Part shown: one piece after another, positions 16,369-24,913 of the stretch | How positions within the stretch are numbered: the first letter of the stretch is position 1 | Layout of the letters: the number at the start of each line of letters is the position of its first letter | Assembly (NCBI GenBank): GCA_919902735.1 | Contig: CAKKRM010000080.1 | Span: 1 to 35,702 of the forward strand | Direction: 5' to 3' | DNA: 35,702 nucleotides | From: Anaerolineales bacterium | Lineage (GTDB): Bacteria; Chloroflexota; Anaerolineae; Anaerolineales; Villigracilaceae | Position numbers and translations under genes: made by a program | Notes under the pieces: model-generated | Told to the model about the DNA's origin: nothing | Seen by the model: the letters and a program-made list of their open reading frames with translations, nothing else | Databases searched by the model: none

Positions 16369-17083
16369 TTTGCTTGAACCTGAATTCGAGGGCAAGAAAA
16401 CATGCCGCGAGGATAACCCATGCAATGACCTGGTTTGGGTTAAGGCTGTTGAAGATCAACGTGCTGTCGCCGCGGAAGGCTTCGATGAAGAGATGGGATG
16501 CGGCTGTGAGTGCGGCAAAGGTGAGAAAGAGAATGCCCGGGCGTGGACTCTGTTTTTGGAACCAGAGCAGGCCGAAGATTAAGAACGAAGCGAGCGTCTC
16601 GTAGATTTGAGTCGGGTGGCGGGCGGCGTTCCATAAATCGATTCCCCAGGGTAGGTTTGTTTCCTTCCCGAATGCTGTGCCTGCGGCGAGATGACTTAAT
16701 CCGATGGCGATGGCGAGGATGGCAAAGAATGGAGTCAGCGCGTCGAGGGTGGGCCAGAGGGACAAGCTGCGGCGTTGACCGTAAACCAGCGCAACGATGA
16801 GCGCAATGGCGACTGCGCCAATGGGGTCAAAGATATCGGGGTTCGCGGAGATGATGCCCGCTGGACTCTTGATGAAGGTGGCGATGTTTTGCAGGATGAA
16901 GGACAGTCTTCCGCCGATGACGAATGCGATCAGGCTGTAAAAGATAAGGTTGTTTAAATCATCCTTGCTGACGCCGTATCGTTTCGCGCGTTTTTCAGCG
17001 AGGGTGAGGCCAAGCCAGGCGGCAATGACGAGCAGGATGATGTGGCGGGGAGGGGCGAAGAGATTGCGAAATAATGTGAGCAT
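16352..17083 (-). CDS. lgt: Prolipoprotein diacylglyceryl transferase-like protein
   Basis: The 243-residue protein has about seven membrane helices. Lgt features present are GGRLSFIL (near residues 57-64), HPTQIYE (155-161) and IEAFRGD (near 201-207), the last corresponding to the conserved C-terminal glutamate and arginine. Lgt transfers diacylglycerol from phosphatidylglycerol to the lipobox cysteine of prelipoproteins. The central region is atypical: where Lgt normally has an arginine-asparagine motif before the NGE/GCCYG segment, this protein reads GLSHLAAGTAFGKET, and the usual H-G-G-L motif is replaced by FDPIGAV. Activity is therefore uncertain. The start is one base after the stop of the thioredoxin gene, so the two form an operon. 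Confidence 0.8.
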   Translation of the reverse strand: MLTLFRNLFAPPRHIILLVIAAWLGLTLAEKRAKRYGVSKDDLNNLIFYSLIAFVIGGRLSFILQNIATFIKSPAGIISANPDIFDPIGAVAIALIVALVYGQRRSLSLWPTLDALTPFFAILAIAIGLSHLAAGTAFGKETNLPWGIDLWNAARHPTQIYETLASFLIFGLLWFQKQSPRPGILFLTFAALTAASHLFIEAFRGDSTLIFNSLNPNQVIAWVILAACFLALEFRFKQTKNVG

Positions 17084-17084
17084 G

Positions 17085-17627
17085 TTATTTTAGGGCTTCT
17101 TCTATGCGGGTGCGGAGCAGGGCTTCGGCCATGGGGCCGCCGATGACAACTTCGGTGATGATGCCCAGGCGGTTGATAAAGTAAGAGGAAGGCAGGGAAC
17201 GGATTTGGTACATGCGGCTTACATCGCCCAGTTCGTCGAGCAGGATGGGGAACGTGAGATCATACTCTGCGGTGAAAATGGGAATCTCAAGCGGGTTATC
17301 CTGAATCGTGCTGTTGACTGCCAGAACGACAAATCCCTGATCTTTATATTCGTTGTACATTTTTTGAATGGCGGGCATTTCTGCGCGGCAAGGTGGGCAC
17401 CATGTTGCCCAAAGATTGACAAGCACAGCACTGCCTTTAAGTTCGGAAAGTGTGTATGTTTCGCCTTCGGGAGTTTTGAGGGTGAAGTCTGGCGCGATAA
17501 AGCCTGCCTGTGGGGCGGAGGTCGTTCCGACTGCGGATGTGTCTGCTGGGGCGGCGTTGATGAAAATCCACGATGCGCCTGCAATGAGGACAAGAATGTA
17601 GAGGGTAATTCTTTGTGATTGGGTCAT
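17085..17627 (-). CDS. TlpA/ResA-like membrane-anchored thioredoxin
   Basis: The 180-residue protein has an N-terminal membrane anchor (residues 8-25, YILVLIAGASWIFINAAP) and an alkyl hydroperoxide reductase/TlpA-type thioredoxin domain. The redox motif is WCPPC (C77, C80) in NLWATWCPPCRAEMP, and a cis-proline region is near SLPSSYFI. Such proteins reduce disulfides outside the membrane, for example during cytochrome c maturation. No CcdA or cytochrome genes are nearby, so the client is unknown. It is co-transcribed with the lgt-like gene downstream and divergent from the DUF429 gene. Confidence 0.92.
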   Translation of the reverse strand: MTQSQRITLYILVLIAGASWIFINAAPADTSAVGTTSAPQAGFIAPDFTLKTPEGETYTLSELKGSAVLVNLWATWCPPCRAEMPAIQKMYNEYKDQGFVVLAVNSTIQDNPLEIPIFTAEYDLTFPILLDELGDVSRMYQIRSLPSSYFINRLGIITEVVIGGPMAEALLRTRIEEALK

Positions 17628-17708
17628 TGTTTGCGTGATTGCCCTAAATTGGAAGTAAAATAGAAATAGTTTCTTATTTCTGTTGTTTTTGAATCGTCAA
17701 ATCTTACT

Positions 17709-18470
17709 ATGCTTTTTACCGACACCACCTATGTAGGCATCGACCCCACTTCAGGCCGTAAGACTTTTACTTACGCGGCGTTGGATCGTGATTTGAATCT
17801 TGTTGCGCTTGCAGATGGGGAGGTCGAAGAAGTAATGGCGTTTCTCGCCGCGCAGAAATCCGTAACGGTGGCGGTGAATGCGCCAGCGGGAGTCAACCGC
17901 GGGCTGGTGCGCGCGAAAATAAAAAAAGAAATGCTGACCAAACATCAAATCCGCGGCGCGGAATACCGCATGGCGGAATTTATTTTGCGCGAGCACGGCA
18001 TTGCGGTTTCGGGTACGCCCGCGAGCGCGGCGGTTTGCCCCGCATGGATGCAGGTTGGATTCGAGTTGTATCGCAAGCTGGGAAAACTGGGGTTCAAAAA
18101 ATTCCCCGATCACGATTCGCTTCATCAAATTTTGGAAACACATCCACACGCGGGATATTGCGTTTTGCTAAACGACGCGCCGTTACCCAAGCCCACCCTC
18201 GAAGGGCGGTTGCAGAGGCAGCTCATTCTTTATGAGCGCGGTGTTCAAATAAAAGACCCGATGGATTTTTTTGAAGAGATCACGCGCCATAAAATGATGA
18301 AAGGCATCTGGCCTGTTGAGTTGTTGTATCAGCCTGAGCAGTTGGATGCGCTGGTCGCGGCATTTACCGCATGGCGCGCCGTTCACAAGCCTGAGCAGGT
18401 GATTTTCATTGGCGATGAAAAAGAGGGAATGATCGTTCTGCCCGAAAAAGAATTGAAAGAAAAATATTAA
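17709..18470 (+). CDS. DUF429 domain protein
   Basis: The 253-residue soluble protein starts with MLFTDTTYVGIDPTSGRKTF, the RNase H-like first strand with an aspartate that defines DUF429. It continues with VAVNAPAGVNRGL and, further on, LETHPHAGYCVLL, also typical of the family. The fold suggests an actin/RNase H-like catalytic core, but no biochemical role is established for the family. The gene has a weak upstream context: no clear ribosome site, and TACTAT overlapping the ATG. It is 21 bases upstream of transketolase and may share its transcript. Confidence 0.85.
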   Translation: MLFTDTTYVGIDPTSGRKTFTYAALDRDLNLVALADGEVEEVMAFLAAQKSVTVAVNAPAGVNRGLVRAKIKKEMLTKHQIRGAEYRMAEFILREHGIAVSGTPASAAVCPAWMQVGFELYRKLGKLGFKKFPDHDSLHQILETHPHAGYCVLLNDAPLPKPTLEGRLQRQLILYERGVQIKDPMDFFEEITRHKMMKGIWPVELLYQPEQLDALVAAFTAWRAVHKPEQVIFIGDEKEGMIVLPEKELKEKY

Positions 18471-18478
18471 GCGGATGG

Positions 18479-18484
18479 TAAAAT
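18479..18484 (+). promoter_or_regulatory. Candidate -10 box giving a leaderless tkt mRNA
   Basis: TAAAAT lies 7 bases before the tkt ATG, and there is no Shine-Dalgarno sequence between them. If used, transcription would start within a base or two of the start codon. TTGAAA at 18453-18458 is 20 bases upstream of it, longer than optimal, so the assignment is weak. Confidence 0.3.
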
Positions 18485-18491
18485 AGCCCCC

Positions 18492-20483
18492 ATGACAACC
18501 CAAAATCTTCAAACACGCGCGATCAATGCACTTCGATTTCTTTCCGCAGACGGCGTTCAAAAGGCAAACTCCGGCCACCCCGGCCTGCCAATGGGCGGAG
18601 CCGCGATGGCGTACACGATCTGGACTCGGCATCTGCGACATAACCCGCGTAACCCAAAGTGGGCGGGACGTGACCGCTTCATTCTTTCGGGTGGGCATGG
18701 TTCCATGCTCCTGTACTCTTTGCTGCATCTGACGGGGTACGACCTGCCGCTCGATGAATTGAAAAACTTCCGCCAGTGGGGCAGCCTGACGCCCGGCCAT
18801 CCTGAATATGGATTGACCCCCGGCGTAGAATTGACCACCGGCCCTCTGGGACAAGGCTTCTCTTCTGGCGTTGGCATGGCAATTGCAGCCTCGCATCTTG
18901 CTTCGATCTTCAACCAACGCGGGCACGAACTGATCGACCCCTATATCTACGCCATCGTCACAGACGGTGACTTGATGGAAGGCGTCGCTTCAGAAGCTGC
19001 CTCGCTCGCGGGACATTTATCTCTTGGCCGCTTGATCTATCTCTACGACGATAACCACATTTCGATTGACGGTTCCACCGACCTTGCGTTCACCGAAGAT
19101 CGCGCTGTCCGCTTCCGCTCGTACGGTTGGCAGGTCTTGCGCGTGGAAGACGGAAACGATGTGGAAGAAATTGACAAAGCCATTCAGGAGGCAAAAGCCG
19201 AACCGCGCCCAACCCTGATCATGTGCCGCACTACCATCGGCTTCGGCGCCCCGAACAGACAGGGCACATCCAAAGCGCACGGCGAACCTTTGGGCGACGA
19301 AGAACTCAACGCTGCAAAGGACAATTTGGACTGGCCGAAGGAGCCGCGCTTCTTCATCCCTGACGATGTGCTTGAGTTTTATCGCAAAGCCGTTGAAAAA
19401 GGCCGCGAACTTGAATACGACTGGAAGATGAGGTTTGAAGCCTATTCCCGTTTGTATCCTGCGCAGGGCGCGGAATTGCAGCGCCGCTTGAGCGGTGAAC
19501 TTCCCAAAGATTGGGAAACTGCTTTGCCGACCTTTCCCGCAGATGCAAAAGGCATGGCAACCCGCGCCGCATCTGGCAAGGTAATCAATGCGCTTGCTGC
19601 AAAACTCCCCGAACTCATCGGCGGCTCTGCTGACTTGGCTCCCTCGAACAACACTAAAATTGACGGAAGCCCCGCCTTCCAGAAAGATTCCCATGCTGGG
19701 CGTAACTTCCATTTTGGAGTGCGCGAACATGCCATGGGTTCGGTTCTAAATGGCATGGCCGTGTTTGGCGGCGTGATTCCGTATGGCGCTACCTTCCTTG
19801 TCTTTGCAGATTACATGCGCGCTTCGATCCGTTTGGCCGCGCTGTCTCATTACCCATCCATTTTTATTTTCACGCATGACAGCGTTGGCCTCGGTGAAGA
19901 CGGTCCCACACATCAACCCGTGGAACATTTGATGTCGCTGCGCTTGATTCCGAATCTCGTGGTCATCCGTCCCGCGGATGCGAACGAAACCGCCGCCGCG
20001 TGGAAAGTTGCCATCAAGCGCAGAAACGGCCCAACCGTTTTAGCATTGACCCGTCAAAATGTGCCGACTTTGGAATCGTCCGCACAGGTGGAAAAAGGCG
20101 CGTATGTGCTCAAGGATTTTGGTACACCAGAAATGATTTTGATGGCATCTGGTTCTGAAGTTGGTCTTATTTTTGAAGCCGCCCAAAAACTTGCAGACGA
20201 AGGCAAGGGCGTGCGCGTGGTCTCCTTCCCAAGTTGGGAACTGTTCGAGAAACAGGATGAAGCCTGGCGCGAGTCTGTGTTGCCGAAAAACATTCAGAAG
20301 AGACTCGCTGTCGAAGCGGGAGCAGGCATGGGCTGGGAACGATACGCACACAGTCCTGCGTTCGATGCAGGGAAGTCCACCATCAGCATTGACCGCTATG
20401 GCGCATCCGCTCCAGCGAAGGTCATCTTTGAAAAACTTGGCTTTACCGTTGAGAATGTAGTTGCCAAGGCGAAAGAACTTTAA
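18492..20483 (+). CDS. tkt: Transketolase
   Basis: The 663-residue protein has the full length and order of bacterial transketolases. The thiamine diphosphate-binding domain includes the GHPGLPMG segment and the [18 protein letters not shown] motif. The pyrimidine domain has [16 protein letters not shown], in which the catalytic glutamate sits, and [19 protein letters not shown]-terminal domain follows. It transfers two-carbon units between ketose and aldose phosphates in the pentose phosphate pathway. The next genes are ribose-5-phosphate isomerase B and a transaldolase-phosphoglucose isomerase fusion, so this is a dedicated non-oxidative branch cluster. It is followed by a strong hairpin. 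Confidence 0.98.
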   Translation: MTTQNLQTRAINALRFLSADGVQKANSGHPGLPMGGAAMAYTIWTRHLRHNPRNPKWAGRDRFILSGGHGSMLLYSLLHLTGYDLPLDELKNFRQWGSLTPGHPEYGLTPGVELTTGPLGQGFSSGVGMAIAASHLASIFNQRGHELIDPYIYAIVTDGDLMEGVASEAASLAGHLSLGRLIYLYDDNHISIDGSTDLAFTEDRAVRFRSYGWQVLRVEDGNDVEEIDKAIQEAKAEPRPTLIMCRTTIGFGAPNRQGTSKAHGEPLGDEELNAAKDNLDWPKEPRFFIPDDVLEFYRKAVEKGRELEYDWKMRFEAYSRLYPAQGAELQRRLSGELPKDWETALPTFPADAKGMATRAASGKVINALAAKLPELIGGSADLAPSNNTKIDGSPAFQKDSHAGRNFHFGVREHAMGSVLNGMAVFGGVIPYGATFLVFADYMRASIRLAALSHYPSIFIFTHDSVGLGEDGPTHQPVEHLMSLRLIPNLVVIRPADANETAAAWKVAIKRRNGPTVLALTRQNVPTLESSAQVEKGAYVLKDFGTPEMILMASGSEVGLIFEAAQKLADEGKGVRVVSFPSWELFEKQDEAWRESVLPKNIQKRLAVEAGAGMGWERYAHSPAFDAGKSTISIDRYGASAPAKVIFEKLGFTVENVVAKAKEL

Positions 20484-20486
20484 ATA

Positions 20487-20521
20487 GAAAACCTAAAGGT
20501 CTTTAAGACCTTTAGGTTTTG
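20487..20521 (+). terminator. Strong hairpin terminator after tkt, a dispersed repeat
   Basis: The left arm (20487-20503) and right arm (20505-20521) pair over about 17 bp around a single central base, ending in TTTTGTTT. Its core CTAAAGGTCT with AGACCTTTAG recurs as an inverted pair at 27223-27274, so the terminator belongs to a repeat family. The stem can form on either strand, but rpiB continues in the same direction, so some read-through is likely. Confidence 0.85.
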
Positions 20522-20535
20522 TTTATGGAGTAGAA

Positions 20536-20988
20536 ATGAAAATAGCAGTCGGCTGTGACCATGCAGGCTTCCCTTTAAAAAATGTTGTAATTGAATCAGT
20601 GAAAGCTGCGGGGCATGAAGTGATTGACGTGGGCACATTCAGCGCGGACGCGGTGGATTTCCCCGATTTCACCAAAAAAGTTGGCGAGAAAATTCAAAAC
20701 GGCGAGGCCGAGCGCGGAATTTTGATCTGCGGCTCTGGCATTGGCGCGGCGATTGCGGCCAACAAAATGAAAGGCGTTTACGCCTCGATCTGTCATGATA
20801 CCTATTCCGCCGCGCAAGGCGTGCTGCATGATGCAATGAATGTCCTTTGCATGGGCGGGCGTGTGATCGGCCCAGAATTGGTGAAAGTTCTCATCCCCGC
20901 GTTTTTGAATGCCCGTTATTTGGGAAATGACGAAGGCGGGGAACGGCTGGCAAGGCGGGTGGGAAAGATAAAGGCGTTGGAAGGTTAG
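20536..20988 (+). CDS. rpiB: Ribose-5-phosphate isomerase B
   Basis: The 150-residue protein matches the RpiB/LacAB family along its whole length: MKIAVGCDHAGFPLK at the start, VDFPDF, then ICGSGIGAAIAANK with the catalytic cysteine C65, and a conserved histidine in VLHDAMNVLCMGGRVIG. It interconverts ribulose 5-phosphate and ribose 5-phosphate. A GGAG ribosome site precedes the ATG. The gene lies between transketolase and the transaldolase fusion, consistent with one pathway block, although the hairpin upstream may separate transcripts. Confidence 0.97.
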   Translation: MKIAVGCDHAGFPLKNVVIESVKAAGHEVIDVGTFSADAVDFPDFTKKVGEKIQNGEAERGILICGSGIGAAIAANKMKGVYASICHDTYSAAQGVLHDAMNVLCMGGRVIGPELVKVLIPAFLNARYLGNDEGGERLARRVGKIKALEG

Positions 20989-21042
20989 CAAGTTTGAAGG
21001 TTTAAAGATTTCCAATCTCTTAACTTGCAAACATGTAAACCT
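20988..21042. repeat. Inverted-repeat spacer before the four-helix-bundle gene
   Basis: GCAAGTT (20988-20994) pairs with AACTTGC (21022-21028) and AGGTTTA (20998-21004) with TAAACCT (21036-21042). AGATT (21006) and AATCT (21014) form an inner stem. The style resembles the array at 34322-34381. Confidence 0.5.
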
Positions 21043-21061
21043 ATAAACTCAAAGGGAAAAT

Positions 21062-21484
21062 ATGCCAACAATGACCCGCTTTGAAGAAATTGAAGCATGG
21101 CAAACTGCTCGAGAACTGACAAAATTGATTTATGCGATCACCGATGAAGGAAAATTTTCGCGTGATTTCGGACTCCGAGATCAAATACCGCGAGCAACTG
21201 TTTCTGTAATGAGCAATATTGCTGAGGGGTTTGAAAGTCAGACCCAGGCACAATTCATTCGTTATCTTGGAATCGCGAAGGCCTCAGCTGGTGAAGTCCG
21301 TTCGCAGTTATATGTTTCGCGAGATATGAATTATTTATCTGAAGACCATTTTTTCAAGCTTTTCCAAATGGCTGAAAAAGCTTCCCGCCAAATTTCCCGT
21401 TTTATTTCTTATCTGGAAACGCATCCTCAATCTCAACGTCTCCGCGAAGACGCTGCGGAATACGACATAACTTTTCAACATTAA
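21062..21484 (+). CDS. Four-helix-bundle protein (23S rRNA-IVP/S23 family)
   Basis: The 140-residue protein is almost entirely helical, with the family pattern FEEIEAWQTARELTKLIY, then LRDQIPRATVSVMSNIAEGF, then a helix with FIRYLGIAKASAGEVRSQL. This is the S23/IVP four-helix-bundle family (TIGR02436), first found in intervening sequences of spirochaete 23S rRNA and widespread as free-standing genes. Its function is unknown; the Bacteroides structure forms a pentamer. It interrupts the pentose phosphate block and is preceded by an inverted-repeat spacer, which suggests it arrived as a small insert (inference). Confidence 0.9.
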   Translation: MPTMTRFEEIEAWQTARELTKLIYAITDEGKFSRDFGLRDQIPRATVSVMSNIAEGFESQTQAQFIRYLGIAKASAGEVRSQLYVSRDMNYLSEDHFFKLFQMAEKASRQISRFISYLETHPQSQRLREDAAEYDITFQH

Positions 21485-21509
21485 AACTTTCAAACACGGA
21501 AACGATAAA

Positions 21510-24224
21510 ATGACCCCAATTCAAAAACTTACCTCTCTCGGCCAATCCCTTTGGTACGACAACATTCAGAGAAAATTGCTGGAAAGCGGCGAACTCAAAG
21601 CCATGATCGAACGCGGCGATATTCGCGGCGTGACCTCCAACCCGACAATCTTCCAAAACGCAATTGCAAAGACGAACGATTACGACGCCGCATTGCTCCC
21701 GCTTGCATGGGCAGGCTGGGATGCCGAAAAGATTTTCTGGCAGCTCGCCGTTGAAGATATTCAACAGGCCTGCGATCTCTTCCGTCCGCTCTACGATGAA
21801 ACCAAAGGCGGCGATGGCTACGTGAGTCTGGAAGTCAGCCCGTATCTTGCGAACGACACCGCAGGCACAACCAAACAGGCCAAAGAACTTTGGGATCGCG
21901 TCAATCGCCCCAACCTGATGGTGAAAATTCCAGCTACCCGTGAAGGCATTCCCGCCATTCGTCAAACGATTGCCGCGGGCATCAACGTCAATGTTACGCT
22001 CATCTTTGCGCTTGATCGTTATGCCGCCGTCATGGATGCGTACCTTGCGGGGCTTGAAGATCGTGTTGCAGAGAATTTACCAATTCAACAAATTGCTTCT
22101 GTGGCTTCGTTTTTCGTTTCGCGCGTTGATACAAAGATTGATCCGCGTCTTCCCGCGGATTCGCATCTGCTTGGCAAGGTCGCCATTGCAAATGCAAAGT
22201 TCGCCTACGATGCTTTTGAATCTATTTTCACTTCGCCGCGTTTTGCAACCCTCAAGGCCCGCTTCCGCGCCCGCGCCCAGCGTCCGCTGTGGGCTTCCAC
22301 TGGCACGAAGAATCCGAAATACCCCGACACGCTGTATGTCGATACCCTCATCGGCCCCGACACCGTCAACACTGTTCCGCCTGCCACGCTCGATGCCTTC
22401 CGCGATCACGGCAACGCGCAGATGACCATCACGCAAGGCCTCGAAGAAGCGCAGAATCATTTCGCTGAACTCAAGGCGCTTGGCATTTCGATGAGCACCG
22501 TCACGAAAGAGTTGGAAGATGAAGGCGTCAAATCCTTTGCGGATGCGTTCAAGACTTTGTTGGATGCGATTGAGGATAGAAGAAAAAGCGCCCTCGCTTC
22601 CATCGCCCTGTTAGCTGATTCTGTCGCCAAACGTTTAGCCACGCTGGAAAAGGATTCTGTCCCCGCCCGCATCTGGCAGCACGACCCCACCCTGTGGACA
22701 GATGATCCCGCTGGGCAGGCCGAAGTCAAAATCCGCCTCGGCTGGCTGGACTCGATCAACGATGCCCGCAAACGCCTCGATGGATATGCCTCCTTCGCCA
22801 GGCAAATCCACGATGAAGGTATTGACCGTGTCCTCGTCATCGGCATGGGTGGCTCGTCTTTGACGGCTGAAGTGCTCAGTTCCCTTTTGGCTGGTGCAAA
22901 CATTGAAGCGAAATTGAGCCTCGCCATTCTCGATTCAACCGACCCTCAGCAAGTGAAACTCGCTTTCGAGAATTATCCGCCAGAGAAATCGCTCTACATT
23001 GTTGCCAGCAAATCAGGCGGCACCGCTGAGTTGATGGCCGCCTTCGATTATGTTTGGAAATTAAGCAACGGCAATGGCTCGCGCTTCATCGCCATCACCG
23101 ATGCAGGCACCTCGCTGGAGACTCTCGCGAAAGAACGCGGTTTTAGAGAAGTATTCAACCCCGATCCCAATGTGGGTGGCCGCTTCTCGGCATTGACCGA
23201 TTTCGGTCTCGTCCCCGCCGCTTTACTTGGCATGGACATTGAAAAGTTGCTGGCTTCCGCGGAAAAAATTAGAAATGCATCTGCTCCCGCTGCCGTCCTC
23301 GGCGGCGGGAACGCCGCCAAGAGCACAGGAAATGTGTACAGCCCTGGTTTTGCGCTGGGCGCTCTACTGGGAGAGTCTGCTCTCGCAGGCAGAGACAAGC
23401 TGACGATTTTGGCTGATGCGCCTGTCTCCGCTTTGGCGGGCTGGGTCGAGCAGGTCATCGCCGAGTCCAGCGGCAAGAACCAGAAAGGCATTCTTCCCGT
23501 AGCCCTCGAACCTTTGGGCGCGCCAGAAATTTATGGGGATGACCGCCTGTTCGTGTATTTGCGAAACAACGGCGAGTTGGATGCAGGCGTTGCCGCGTTG
23601 AAAATTGCAGGCTTTCCTGTTATCGAATTGCCCGTTACCAATCCTTACGATGTGGGCGCGGAATTCTTCCGCTGGGAAATTGCAATTGCTGTTGCGTGTT
23701 CCGTGCTTGGAATCAATGCTTTTGATCAGCCCGATGTGCAAGACAGCAAACGGCGCACGATTGCCAAGATCAAAGATTTTCAGCAGACAGGCAAACTTGC
23801 GGATGTGGATTTGCTTGACACGCAACACGCAACACGCGAACTGAAAACCTTCTTATCCAAAACAGGCGCAGGGGATTTCGTCACCATCAACGCCTATGTG
23901 CCGCGCAATAAAGAAACGGTTGAAATTTTGCAAGCCTTGCGAGTCGCCATTCGTGATAAGACAAAATGCCCCGTCTCTGCTGGCTTTGGCCCACGCTTCC
24001 AGCATTCCACGGGACAGTTCCATAAGGGCGGTCCGAACAAGGGATTCTTCATTCAGGTCGTGTATGATGCTGAGAATGATTTTGAAATCCCCACCCAGGG
24101 GCTGACCTTCGGTACCCTCATCCGCGCACAGGCATTGGGTGATTATGAAGCTTTGAAAGCAGCGGGACGCAAGGCCATCCGTATTAAGTTGGACAAGCTT
24201 GAAGATTTAAAGAACCTGTTGTAG
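21510..24224 (+). CDS. tal-pgi: Bifunctional transaldolase/glucose-6-phosphate isomerase
   Basis: The 904-residue protein is a natural fusion. Residues 1-370 are transaldolase, with VTSNPTIFQNAI and the Schiff-base lysine K139 in NLMVKIPATREG. Residues of about 390-900 are phosphoglucose isomerase, with VLVIGMGGSSLTAEVLSSLL, SKSGGTAELM for phosphate binding, and a C-terminal region ending in a basic helix. It joins transfer of three-carbon units to interconversion of glucose and fructose 6-phosphates. Residues 770-776 (DTQHATR) are encoded by an ACGCAAC heptad repeat and look like a small insert between helices. A REP palindrome begins on the stop codon. Tal-Pgi fusions are known in several bacterial phyla, so this is not an assembly artefact. 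Confidence 0.96.
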   Translation: MTPIQKLTSLGQSLWYDNIQRKLLESGELKAMIERGDIRGVTSNPTIFQNAIAKTNDYDAALLPLAWAGWDAEKIFWQLAVEDIQQACDLFRPLYDETKGGDGYVSLEVSPYLANDTAGTTKQAKELWDRVNRPNLMVKIPATREGIPAIRQTIAAGINVNVTLIFALDRYAAVMDAYLAGLEDRVAENLPIQQIASVASFFVSRVDTKIDPRLPADSHLLGKVAIANAKFAYDAFESIFTSPRFATLKARFRARAQRPLWASTGTKNPKYPDTLYVDTLIGPDTVNTVPPATLDAFRDHGNAQMTITQGLEEAQNHFAELKALGISMSTVTKELEDEGVKSFADAFKTLLDAIEDRRKSALASIALLADSVAKRLATLEKDSVPARIWQHDPTLWTDDPAGQAEVKIRLGWLDSINDARKRLDGYASFARQIHDEGIDRVLVIGMGGSSLTAEVLSSLLAGANIEAKLSLAILDSTDPQQVKLAFENYPPEKSLYIVASKSGGTAELMAAFDYVWKLSNGNGSRFIAITDAGTSLETLAKERGFREVFNPDPNVGGRFSALTDFGLVPAALLGMDIEKLLASAEKIRNASAPAAVLGGGNAAKSTGNVYSPGFALGALLGESALAGRDKLTILADAPVSALAGWVEQVIAESSGKNQKGILPVALEPLGAPEIYGDDRLFVYLRNNGELDAGVAALKIAGFPVIELPVTNPYDVGAEFFRWEIAIAVACSVLGINAFDQPDVQDSKRRTIAKIKDFQQTGKLADVDLLDTQHATRELKTFLSKTGAGDFVTINAYVPRNKETVEILQALRVAIRDKTKCPVSAGFGPRFQHSTGQFHKGGPNKGFFIQVVYDAENDFEIPTQGLTFGTLIRAQALGDYEALKAAGRKAIRIKLDKLEDLKNLL
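23820..23840. repeat. Heptad repeat inside tal-pgi
   Basis: ACGCAAC twice and ACGCGAA lie in frame and encode TQHATRE. The same peptide core QHATR occurs in the unrelated GT-C protein at 4807-4821. Confidence 0.7.
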
Positions 24225-24246
24225 GGGCACAGCGCCGCTGTGCCTC
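24221..24246. repeat. REP palindrome between tal-pgi and the transposase gene
   Basis: GGCACAGC (24226-24233) pairs perfectly with GCTGTGCC (24237-24244) around a GCC loop, preceded by GTAGG. The leading GTAG overlaps the tal-pgi stop codon. The GTAGGGGC head matches the REP pair inside the transposase gene. Confidence 0.8.
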
Positions 24247-24265
24247 TTGGATACGGAGTTGATCT

Positions 24266-24913
24266 ATGAAATATAACCCACAAATTCATCATCGCCGTTC
24301 TGTTCGCTTGAAAGGATATGATTACACCCAGGCGGGCGCATATTTCATCACGATCTGCTCTCATCAACGCGGGCATATTTTTGGCGAGATTGTAAACGGG
24401 GAGATGAAGTTGAATTCCTTGGGCGAAATTGCGCGCACAGAATGGTTCAAAACTTCTGAATTGCGTTCGTATGTGGAGTTATATGGTGACGAATTTGTTA
24501 TCATGCCCAATCACGCCCACGGAATTATTTGGCTAGTTGAACAGGTAGGGGCGTTGCGCCGCAACGCCCTGAGCAATAATTCTGCAAAACAAAGGGCGGA
24601 GCAGCGCTCCGCCCCTACGGTGAAGGCAGGTTCTTTGGGGGCCATTGTCCGGGCCTATAAATCTGCTGTGACATATGCTGTCAATCAACAGGAAAATTCC
24701 CGCGGCTCCGTGATATGGCAAAGAAATTATTACGAGCACGTGATTCGGAATGATAAGGAATTGGACCTGATCGCCAAATATATTGGCTGCAATCCACTCA
24801 ACTGGCAATTAGACCGTGACAACCCCAAAAACATCCGCAATTTACCTATGCCACAAACAATCGATGATTATTTAAGAGACGCCGAAGAGATAATTGGAGT
24901 AAAAACCAAATGA
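24266..24913 (+). CDS. REP-associated tyrosine transposase (RAYT, Y1/HUH family)
   Basis: The 215-residue protein has the TnpA_REP layout: a [15 protein letters not shown] strand at 26-40, the HUH metal-binding motif in [11 protein letters not shown] (H83, H85), and a C-terminal helix with [13 protein letters not shown] that holds the nucleophilic tyrosine (Y155 or Y156). RAYTs are single-strand DNA nucleases/strand-transferases that recognise REP hairpins with a GTAG-type guide; they are usually single-copy and domesticated. Residues 94-118 are encoded by a pair of REP palindromes inserted in frame in the variable linker between the two conserved blocks. A further REP lies just upstream. Its TGA overlaps the start of the pterin dehydratase gene by four bases, so the two are translationally coupled. 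All catalytic elements seem intact. Confidence 0.92.
   Translation: MKYNPQIHHRRSVRLKGYDYTQAGAYFITICSHQRGHIFGEIVNGEMKLNSLGEIARTEWFKTSELRSYVELYGDEFVIMPNHAHGIIWLVEQVGALRRNALSNNSAKQRAEQRSAPTVKAGSLGAIVRAYKSAVTYAVNQQENSRGSVIWQRNYYEHVIRNDKELDLIAKYIGCNPLNWQLDRDNPKNIRNLPMPQTIDDYLRDAEEIIGVKTK
24545..24618. repeat. Inverted REP pair (BIME-like) inside the transposase gene
   Basis: GGGCGTTGC (24549-24557) pairs with GCAACGCCC (24561-24569) around GCC, and GGGCGGAGC (24594-24602) pairs with GCTCCGCCC (24606-24614) around AGC. The whole is bracketed by GTAGGGGCG (24545-24553) and CGCCCCTAC (24610-24618). It is read in frame by the transposase gene. Confidence 0.92.

Noticed and set aside
19017..19730. A 237-codon minus-strand frame within tkt
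   Set aside because: Antisense shadow of transketolase with no ribosome site and no domain.
21510..24224. Possible artefactual fusion of two genes
   Set aside because: Transaldolase-phosphoglucose isomerase fusions are an established family and the junction is uninterrupted.
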